Shown one piece after another: positions 57,200 through 64,000 of a stretch of 64,000 nucleotides of DNA. The translations under genes and the position numbers were made by a program. The notes under the pieces were generated by a model, which had not been told where the DNA came from, did no database searches, and saw only the letters and a program-made list of their open reading frames with translations. Within the stretch, counting starts at the first letter, position 1, and each line of letters begins with the position of its first letter. Location of the stretch: contig NZ_BSDR01000001.1 in NCBI RefSeq assembly GCF_027925305.1, positions 1,949,001-2,013,000 of the forward strand, given 5' to 3'. The DNA is from Desulforhabdus amnigena. Lineage in GTDB: Bacteria > Desulfobacterota > Syntrophobacteria > Syntrophobacterales > Syntrophobacteraceae.

Positions 57200-60100
57200 T
57201 CAGTAATCGTATTTCCAGTTGACTCCCAGGCCGGTGGTGGCATCGGAACCAGCCTCGCCCGTGATGGTGATATTGGGAGTGATCTCGACTTCCACCCGCG
57301 CTTTTCCGGCCTGTCCGCTCACATCCTTCTGGACGTCCACGTAGATGTCTTCCGTCAGGTATTTCCCTATGCCTACCGCAGCGGCGCTTTCACCCTCGGC
57401 CTCCCGTATGTCGAGCTGGTCCAGGCCCAGGATCTTCCGGCTGCGGCCCATGAAATCGAGGGTATTTCCCCCGGTGGAAAGGGTTTCCGCCGCCTTGGCA
57501 AGTTTCAGCGCCTGGACGGGGGTGACGTTGGAGAGGCTCCGCCCGAAGAGAATTCTTGCGAGGATCTCATCCTTGGGAAGGTAGGGATCGGATTCCAGTT
57601 CGATCTTCGGAGAGGAGACGAGCCCCGAAATGAGAAGGCGCGCCGTGATGTCCTTCGCCTGCGCCTCCGCCGTCACTTCCAGGTAGGGGGACGGAGGAGA
57701 GGTCCCGTCGAACTGGATGGTTCCCTTCACCAGCTTGAAGCGCTTGTCCAGAAAATCGAAATATCCTCGTATCACGTTGAGATTCCCGATAATGACCGGG
57801 GCATCGGCGGAGCCCTCGATGCGCAGATTGCCTCCCCATTCCGAATCGAGCCCCCGGCCCCGCACAAAAATGCGGCCGGGAAGAACGACGCGCAGATTGA
57901 GTCCCAGTTTGAAGGGAGGAGGCGCGATTTCGGGTTTCCCCTCGTGTTTCATCTCTACCGGTCCATGGATTTCAATGACATCGAGCCTGGTCAATTCCGG
58001 CGGCAGGCTCTTGGGCAGATTGATCTGAGCCGGCGCCACCTCGAGGTTCCCCCCCAGCGCCACATTCCGGCTGGACCCTGCGAGGTCCAGGCCTCCCCGC
58101 ACAGTTCCCGTCACGTCTTCACGGCGCACCAGGGTGGCATCCGTAAAAGTGATTTCCACCTTGAAAGGAAAGTCCTTTTCAGGGTCGAGCTCCAGTCCCC
58201 CCGTTGCCGAGATTTTTCCCGCTCCGCTGTCGGTGGCGGTCAGGTTTTCGATGTCGAGCCGTTTTCCCCTGGCGACGACTTTCGCGGAGAGATTGCTCAA
58301 AACCGTCCCCGTCGCCTGGTTCTCGTAGTGGCCCTTCTCGACGACCGCATCACCGGAGACTCCGGGTTCCGACACCGTTCCCCCGATGTCCATGTGGGCG
58401 GTCAAATTTCCAGCCAGCTTCTGCCCTTCCTGGGGCACGAATTGCATGAGCCTCGCCAGGTCGGCCTCGGCGTCCAGGCTGCCCTGAAGCGGACTCGATG
58501 GAGAGACTTCAAAGGCAAAGGGATCCAGTGAAAAACGGGCAGGAACCGCCAAGGCGGCTTTCGCCGGCTTCTTGACCGGCCCTTCCAGTTGGGCTTCCGC
58601 CTTCAACCGACCTCCCTCCAGGGAACCCTCTACGGTCAAGGTCGCCGGAGGGACATTTTGAAGGGACGACTTACCCGATCGAATGTCGGTAAGACGCAGA
58701 TTCATGCGTGTGACGGGCCTTGCGGGATCTCCTGCCAGCTGGAGGCGTCCGGCCCCGGTCCCCGAGAGATCGGGCACTCCGAAAAGAGCCAGCATTTCCA
58801 GGGGAAACCGGTCCAGTTCGGCGTCCAGGTCCACTTTCTTCGGCCCGAGTCCGCCTGAAGCCTGCAGGCTTCCCTTTCCAAACTTCAGGGCGAGCTTCTC
58901 GAAGGAAAGGCCCTGGGGGGATCGATCGAGCAGAAAAGGCTGCTGGAGATTCACGGGATATTTTCCGAAATTTCCGCTGAATGTCTTCAGCTGAACGCGG
59001 TCCGTCGTATTCACCCGCCCCCATTGCCCCTCTGTTTTGAAATCGAAATCCTGGACCGCATGTCCCCTGGCTTTCGCCTCGAGCCGCACCCCCTTCCCGT
59101 CGCCGGCCGCTTGCAGGTCGAAGCTGCGCAAGGCAAGGCCGCCGCTTTGGAATCCCTTGATCTGCGCGTCGGCAGATCCGCGGGGGGCTCGAAGAACGTT
59201 CTTGAGGTCCGCCTCCAGGGAAAGCTGCTCGGTATTGCCAAAGGACGATGCGATGCCTTTTCCCTTGAGGGTCGCCTTGACGTCCTGTTCTTCCCTGGCG
59301 TGGGAAAGGCGAACATTGAATTCCACGCTTCCCCCCATGGATTGTCCGAGAAAGCGGCCGAGCTCGCCCAGGTTTTTGAACCGGCCGTCCAATGTGCCCT
59401 CGAGAAGCGTCTTGTCGAGGACCGCCTTGAGATCCCCTTCCACCTTGCCGCCGGGGGCTTCCATGCGAAGGGAAGCCAGTTTCAGATTCTTGTTTTCAAG
59501 GGAAAAACCGGTGGATGCTTTCAGGACGCCCTTTCCCTGTTTCACTTCCAGGAGAAAGTCTCCCGTGGGAGACCGGGGTACACCACGGGCATGAAGATCC
59601 GATACGATCCGCTCGAATTTGCTCTTTTCCCAGGCGATATTCTTTCCGCGCAAGGAAACGGCAAGTTCCAGGGCATCGAAGCTCCCCTTCACATCCCCTT
59701 CCGCCTCCACGCTACCCGCCATGGACTTTTTCAGGGCCGTTCCGACCGGTTTCAGCTCGGGCAGGGAAAGCTTCCAGTTTCCCTTCATGGCCTTCCCGGA
59801 AAGGTCCACGGCCGCTTCGCTCGTAAGGCGCACCCCCTGCCCTTCCAGCCGGAATGCGGAAACCTGGAGATCCCTTCGTTCCTTGAGGGCGACATCGCCC
59901 GTCACCGTGACCTTCGGACCGAGCAGGACCGTCAAGGCGGGAGGCAGCCCTTCCACGCGGGTCAGCTCTCCATCGACATGCGCCGTCGCGGAACCCGTTC
60001 GCCCCTCCCCCTTCACCTGGACTTTCAGAGCCAGGGCGCCGGGATGCTCCTCTCCGAGAAGAGCCGTCAGCATCCTCAAGTCCTTGATTTCAAGCTTCGT

Positions 60101-61570
60101 CTCGAGATCACCGCTCAGTTTCGCGGGGTCGAAATCTCCCGCCACTTTAAGGGAATGCTGATCGCCTTCGATTTCGAACCGGTGAACGGCGATGCTCCCT
60201 TTAAAGGGCACCCCCAGGTCCAGGGACCAGGAGAGGGACGTTTCGGGGAGTTTCTTTTCCCTGGGAACTAGAATTTGCTTCGCACTGCCCGATCCGCTGA
60301 TGCGCAGGCCGGTTAAAGAAGAGGCTTTGGAATCGAGGGATTCGAACTTGAGGTCGGTCAGCACCTGTTCGATCCGCACCTGATCTGTTTGCAGCTTTTT
60401 GAAATCGAGAAGGATATTCCCCTGGGGCTGTTGCAGGGTCCCGGCGACACGCATTTGAATCCCCGCGGCTCCGGCAAGGGGAATGCCGGCCAGGGGCGCC
60501 AGCACCTTGAGGTCTCCCACTCCGAGCGAGAAATCACTCTGCACCGCCTGGGATTTGAGATCCAGCTTCCCCGTCCCCTGCAGCCTGTAGGAGGCGCTCT
60601 GCAGGTCCACCCTGTTCAGGGCCACGGATTCGCCCGATACGAAATGGAGCGTGATGCCGAAACGATTTTCCGCTCCCAGGAGCGGGGCCAGGGAGGGAGG
60701 CAGAAAAGAGGGAACCACTTCGCCCTTTCCATCGAGATCCAAGGTGATATCCTTCAGCATCCCGAGGTGAACGTTCATATTGATGGACCCATACTTCCCC
60801 ACGCTTCCGGAAAGGGTTCCCTTCCAGGCCGAAAGCGGACCTTTTCCGCGCAGGGCCAGTTGGAGCTCTCCAGCCTCTTTCAGGTTCAAAACCCCGGCCA
60901 GCCATCCGTTGGGAGCTTCATGGAGTTCTCCCTCGACGACCAGCTCGGGCGGGTTTCCCTTCAAAGTGGCCACGAGATCGAGCCGGGTTTCCGGTCCCTC
61001 GTCGGTGCGTCCTGCATGAAGGGATGCCGTGAGCCCCCCGCCGTCCCCGGCTTTGAGCACGTCACCCTTCAGACGGAAAACGCCGCTTCTGCCGAGAACC
61101 GGCTCGCCCAGGGCAAGCTGCTCGACATTCAAGTGCTCCACCACCACAGGGGGCAGTTTTTCAGGCAGCGTGAAGGGCCGGGACTCCTTGGGCTTCTCGG
61201 GAGCGGAGGGCGGCAAACGATCGACTTTGATCAGGGATGCGCCCAGCTCCTCGATTCGCAGCTTTCCCGTCAAGAGGGCCAGGGGAGACCAGTTCAAGAC
61301 GATATTTTCGCCCATGAGCCACATCCCTTGGGCATCGCTCACCACCACGCGCCCCAGGCGCATTCGGAACGGGACGACACCCTCCAGGTTTTCCAGGACC
61401 ACCTTCTGTTCGGGTTCCCTGCTGAGAAGACTCGAAAGCTTTGCCGTGACTTCCTTCCGGGCAAAATCGGTTTGAATCACGAGAAACGAGGCGCAAAGAA
61501 GCAGAAGGATCGCTCCCAGCACTCCGGCCACTCCGATGACCACCCACTGTCGTCTTGTTTTTTCGGTCAT
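57200..61570 (-). CDS. tamB: Translocation and assembly module protein TamB
   Basis: 1456 residues. One N-terminal membrane anchor (WVVIGVAGVLGAILLLLCAS) and then a very long run of beta-strand repeats with alternating hydrophobic pattern, as in AsmA/TamB-type proteins thought to move lipids or assist outer-membrane protein insertion. The C-terminal TamB domain is clear: IRGYFDFLDKRFKLVKGTIQ, PYLPKDEILARILFGRSL, GLDQLDIREAEGESAAAVGI, and the final GVNWKYDY strand. It directly follows tamA (4 bases between), the usual pair. Confidence 0.93.
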   Translation of the reverse strand: MTEKTRRQWVVIGVAGVLGAILLLLCASFLVIQTDFARKEVTAKLSSLLSREPEQKVVLENLEGVVPFRMRLGRVVVSDAQGMWLMGENIVLNWSPLALLTGKLRIEELGASLIKVDRLPPSAPEKPKESRPFTLPEKLPPVVVEHLNVEQLALGEPVLGRSGVFRLKGDVLKAGDGGGLTASLHAGRTDEGPETRLDLVATLKGNPPELVVEGELHEAPNGWLAGVLNLKEAGELQLALRGKGPLSAWKGTLSGSVGKYGSINMNVHLGMLKDITLDLDGKGEVVPSFLPPSLAPLLGAENRFGITLHFVSGESVALNRVDLQSASYRLQGTGKLDLKSQAVQSDFSLGVGDLKVLAPLAGIPLAGAAGIQMRVAGTLQQPQGNILLDFKKLQTDQVRIEQVLTDLKFESLDSKASSLTGLRISGSGSAKQILVPREKKLPETSLSWSLDLGVPFKGSIAVHRFEIEGDQHSLKVAGDFDPAKLSGDLETKLEIKDLRMLTALLGEEHPGALALKVQVKGEGRTGSATAHVDGELTRVEGLPPALTVLLGPKVTVTGDVALKERRDLQVSAFRLEGQGVRLTSEAAVDLSGKAMKGNWKLSLPELKPVGTALKKSMAGSVEAEGDVKGSFDALELAVSLRGKNIAWEKSKFERIVSDLHARGVPRSPTGDFLLEVKQGKGVLKASTGFSLENKNLKLASLRMEAPGGKVEGDLKAVLDKTLLEGTLDGRFKNLGELGRFLGQSMGGSVEFNVRLSHAREEQDVKATLKGKGIASSFGNTEQLSLEADLKNVLRAPRGSADAQIKGFQSGGLALRSFDLQAAGDGKGVRLEAKARGHAVQDFDFKTEGQWGRVNTTDRVQLKTFSGNFGKYPVNLQQPFLLDRSPQGLSFEKLALKFGKGSLQASGGLGPKKVDLDAELDRFPLEMLALFGVPDLSGTGAGRLQLAGDPARPVTRMNLRLTDIRSGKSSLQNVPPATLTVEGSLEGGRLKAEAQLEGPVKKPAKAALAVPARFSLDPFAFEVSPSSPLQGSLDAEADLARLMQFVPQEGQKLAGNLTAHMDIGGTVSEPGVSGDAVVEKGHYENQATGTVLSNLSAKVVARGKRLDIENLTATDSGAGKISATGGLELDPEKDFPFKVEITFTDATLVRREDVTGTVRGGLDLAGSSRNVALGGNLEVAPAQINLPKSLPPELTRLDVIEIHGPVEMKHEGKPEIAPPPFKLGLNLRVVLPGRIFVRGRGLDSEWGGNLRIEGSADAPVIIGNLNVIRGYFDFLDKRFKLVKGTIQFDGTSPPSPYLEVTAEAQAKDITARLLISGLVSSPKIELESDPYLPKDEILARILFGRSLSNVTPVQALKLAKAAETLSTGGNTLDFMGRSRKILGLDQLDIREAEGESAAAVGIGKYLTEDIYVDVQKDVSGQAGKARVEVEITPNITITGEAGSDATTGLGVNWKYDY

Positions 61571-61573
61571 GAC

Positions 61574-63391
61574 TTAAAATGCCTGTCCCAAGCTGATGTA
61601 AACTTGAAAAGGATCATCCAGATCTTCACGACGGTTGAGAGGGACTCCCACATCCACGCGCAGCGGTCCGATGGGTGTAAAATATCGCACACCGGCACCC
61701 GTCCCCCACCTCAGGCTCGTACTGAAGTCGGGATAGACCGAATCAAACGCGCTGCCCCCGTCCAGAAAGGCCACAAGGCCGATGGATTTTGTCACCTTGA
61801 GCCGGAATTCCGCACTCAGCTCCACCAGGGAACGCCCCCCGATCGGCTCTCCATCCAGCAGGGGGCTCACCGTCTGGTAGGGATAACCTCGGATGGATCC
61901 GCCCCCACCCGCATAAAACCGGATATCGGCAGGGATGGAATCCCGGTCGGTTCCCCCCATGCTCCCCACGGCGCCGCGGCCGGCAAACAGAAGAAAGGGA
62001 TGCTCCAGCAAAATGAAATAACGGCTGTAGCTGGCATAGGTCCTGAAGAAAGTCACGTTTGAACCCAGCATGTCGTAGTAAGGGGAAGCCTGCAGCCGCA
62101 AACGCCCCCCACGGGTTGGATCCAGCAGGTTGTCGCTGGTGTCCCAGTCGAATTGCCCGGGGAATGAAAGGAGCGCGAAATTCTGCTGATCCTCCGTTGT
62201 CTGATCCACACGGGAAAGCCTGAAACCCGGACCGGCGCCGATTTTCATGCCACGCATCAATTCCCTCTGTACAATGAGGGAAGTCTCGAGGTTGTTGCTG
62301 GTAAAGGCATCTGTATCATCCCTCGCCACTCGCAAGTTGGCGTTGAGGGATTGGTCCGGCCTCATGAAATCAGCCTTCTGGAACGTATTGTCCAAAGCGA
62401 GGACCAGGCTCGAAATCGTCAAGGCCGTCTTGAATTTTTCGCCCTGGTGAAAAAGGTTGCGGTTTTCCCAGGAAGCGGTCACACCAGCGCCCTCATCGGT
62501 TGCATAACTGACCCCCACTCGAACACTGCGATGCTTTCTCTCTTTGAGCTCGATGCTTATGGGAAGTTCGCCGTCGGCATCCAGGGCCTCGGCGTGCTTG
62601 ATGAGAATGAGAGAAAAAAGCCGGGTTTCCGTATAACGCTTTCGAGCCTCCACGAAGAGGTCCCCATTGAAACGGTCTCCCTGCTTCCAGGGAAGCTTTC
62701 GCCTGATGAAGCCCTCTTCCACCGATTCCAGCCCCTTTATATCCGTGGCCCCAAAATGTGCCAGGGGACCGAGCTCCATGCGATACGTCACCAGAACCCC
62801 TTCCACACTGTGGTCCACCACCACTCTGCGTTCCATGATTTTGGCGAAGGGATAGCCCTGGGCCTGCATTTTCCTGAGGATCAGGTCCTGGGCATCGAGA
62901 ATGCGCCGGGCGTTGGAAGGTTGCCCCACCTCAAGGTTAAGCTCCGCGGCGCTCGGCACCTTTACGGTCTCAGGAAAGGGCTCACCGCTCTCTTGAACGA
63001 TATCGACCGACTTCAGAAGGTAGGGGGGGCCTGTTTGAATATGAAACCTTACCTGGACGGGTTCACTCTTCTCATCGATCTCCACATCGATCTGGGCCGC
63101 ATAGTACCCCCGGGAACGAAGGGCCTGGCGGAAAAGTTCAATATCATCGCTGGTTCTCCGCTTGAGAAGATAGAGAGTGGCGGGCGGTTCATCCTGCTTG
63201 GCGAAAGTGTTGGAAAGCGCCTTCAATATTCCCTGTAGGCCCTTGTCGGCCACCCCCTCGAGAGTGACCTCATAAGGCACTCCCGATTCTCCAAGGGAGG
63301 TTCCGGCAGGCATGAAAACACTCAGAATGCCCCAGCACAAAAGGACCAGCCATTTCATCGGATAGCATTTTGCGGCGGTCTTCAAAGCCAC
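61574..63391 (-). CDS. tamA: Outer-membrane assembly protein TamA (Omp85 family)
   Basis: About 605 residues: signal peptide (KWLVLLCWGILSVFMPAG), three POTRA-like domains (SRGYYAAQIDVEID, QGYPFAKIMERRVVVDHS, FNGDLFVEARKRYTETRLF), then a 16-strand barrel with the Omp85 motif region (FYAGGGGSIRGYPYQ) and C-terminal YISLGQAF ending in Phe. The start is either GTG 63391, with GGAGGAGGA just upstream, or ATG 63358, which begins the signal peptide itself. It forms an operon with tamB. Confidence 0.93.
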   Translation of the reverse strand: MALKTAAKCYPMKWLVLLCWGILSVFMPAGTSLGESGVPYEVTLEGVADKGLQGILKALSNTFAKQDEPPATLYLLKRRTSDDIELFRQALRSRGYYAAQIDVEIDEKSEPVQVRFHIQTGPPYLLKSVDIVQESGEPFPETVKVPSAAELNLEVGQPSNARRILDAQDLILRKMQAQGYPFAKIMERRVVVDHSVEGVLVTYRMELGPLAHFGATDIKGLESVEEGFIRRKLPWKQGDRFNGDLFVEARKRYTETRLFSLILIKHAEALDADGELPISIELKERKHRSVRVGVSYATDEGAGVTASWENRNLFHQGEKFKTALTISSLVLALDNTFQKADFMRPDQSLNANLRVARDDTDAFTSNNLETSLIVQRELMRGMKIGAGPGFRLSRVDQTTEDQQNFALLSFPGQFDWDTSDNLLDPTRGGRLRLQASPYYDMLGSNVTFFRTYASYSRYFILLEHPFLLFAGRGAVGSMGGTDRDSIPADIRFYAGGGGSIRGYPYQTVSPLLDGEPIGGRSLVELSAEFRLKVTKSIGLVAFLDGGSAFDSVYPDFSTSLRWGTGAGVRYFTPIGPLRVDVGVPLNRREDLDDPFQVYISLGQAF

Positions 63392-63603
63392 TCCTCCTCC
63401 AGGGTGATGACAAAAAGAACAATTCCGTGTATTTTATGATTCAGTTGTTCGCAGCGGGAATGAGCTTTTAACGGTCATGATACTGGAACACATCGGCTTA
63501 TTCAAGCTTAAGGATCACACTGAGCGCAAGCCGGTCCCCCTTCCCCCCCGGCCCTCTCCCAAGGGAATGGGGGAAACTTGGGGAGAGGAGGTGAAAATAC
63601 GGC

Positions 63604-64000
63604 ATGTCGGAAAAAAGATTAAATATATTCAGATGCATAACCATCACATCCCTTCTTTTGGGGTTTCTTTCATTTTCCACTGTATCGGCCCAGACACAAG
63701 CTATGGAAAATGCCGCACAAGGGGAACAGGGTGAACCGAAACAGGAAAAGCCCACGGTCCTCGATCAACTCAAAGAACTGTCTTCGGAAACAACCGCTCC
63801 TATAAAGACGGAAAAAATCGACAAAGCGGGAGAGAAAATCAGCGATCACATTGAAAAAATAGAGAAGGAAGCTTCTTCCCGTTGGGGGGACTGGATCGAT
63901 GCCGAACTGTTTTGGGGAATCACCTGGCTCAAGCTGGGTTTCTGCCTTTCCATACTCTTCTCTGTGTTTGTTTTCGAACGCCTGCTGCACTTTTTCATAA
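63604..64000 (+). CDS. Exported or membrane protein, probable mechanosensitive-channel N-terminus (3' end outside)
   Basis: Frame open from ATG 63604 to the window end, 132 codons, preceded by AGGAGGTG. Signal peptide (FRCITITSLLLGFLSFSTVS, cleavage near SAQTQA), then a charged helical stretch (PTVLDQLKELSSETTAPIKT, KAGEKISDHIEKIEKEAS), then a membrane helix starting WGITWLKLGFCLSIFFSVFV. This opening resembles large MscS-type proteins of related bacteria, but the diagnostic pore domain is not in the window, so the assignment is tentative. Divergent from tamA. Confidence 0.6.
   Translation, partial: MSEKRLNIFRCITITSLLLGFLSFSTVSAQTQAMENAAQGEQGEPKQEKPTVLDQLKELSSETTAPIKTEKIDKAGEKISDHIEKIEKEASSRWGDWIDAELFWGITWLKLGFCLSILFSVFVFERLLHFFI

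Noticed and set aside
57146-58531. Large plus-strand frames opposite tamB, and similar ones opposite the Mo-hydroxylase, regulator and kinase genes
   Set aside because: They are antisense to well-supported genes, have shadow-like compositions and no known motifs.

Overview
The window looks like chromosomal DNA of a Gram-negative, GC-rich anaerobe of the deltaproteobacterial (Desulfobacterota, Syntrophobacter-like) kind. The reasons are a TamA/TamB outer-membrane pair, a sigma-54 two-component operon with a lipoprotein, a Zn-ribbon protein of a sort I associate with this group, a putrescine-forming agmatine pathway, and many short dispersed intergenic repeats. The assignment rests on gene content and general recollection, not on a database match.

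Layout. (1) 1-8162: tail of a type I-C CRISPR-Cas locus (cas7 3' part, cas4, a stray RelE/ParE-type toxin gene, cas1, cas2), a leader, and an array of 70 repeats and 69 spacers. (2) 8383-34446: housekeeping and accessory genes: a secreted protein with a matrixin-like protease, an acyltransferase, an ADP-ribosylglycohydrolase, agmatine deiminase plus N-carbamoylputrescine amidase, a nucleoside phosphorylase, a transporter-histidine kinase fusion, an esterase, an ATP-grasp ligase, cytidine deaminase, a receiver protein, an IS630 element, a GlrK/QseG/GlrR-like operon, a Zn-ribbon membrane protein, and a xanthine-dehydrogenase-type operon. Gaps are packed with MITE-like and REP-like repeats. (3) 35047-55402: a type III-A locus: cas6, cas10 (cut in two by an IS701-family element), csm2-csm5, csx20, a Card1/Can2-type CARF nuclease, a CRISPR-associated primase-polymerase homologue, cas1, two tandem cas2 genes, a leader and an array of 83 repeats and 82 spacers. 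(4) 55403-64000: small genes, then tamB and tamA on the minus strand and the start of a probable mechanosensitive-channel protein.

How it fits together. Two different CRISPR systems, each with its own cas1/cas2 and long array, sit about 27 kb apart. In the type III-A locus Cas6 makes crRNAs, Csm2-5 with Cas10 form the effector, the Cas10 Palm (GGDD) should make cyclic oligoadenylate, Card1 would be the activated nuclease and Csx20 may damp the signal. The strongest unusual points are: (a) both arrays end in a truncated repeat fused to the same roughly 30-bp hairpin-forming sequence; (b) Cas10 is split between its HD nuclease part and its Palm part; (c) the primase-polymerase beside cas1-cas2-cas2 seems to lack its catalytic aspartates; (d) many type III spacers are antisense to ribosome-binding-site/start-codon regions; (e) one type III spacer carries an intrinsic terminator pointing down the array; (f) several spacers were taken repeatedly from the same target site.
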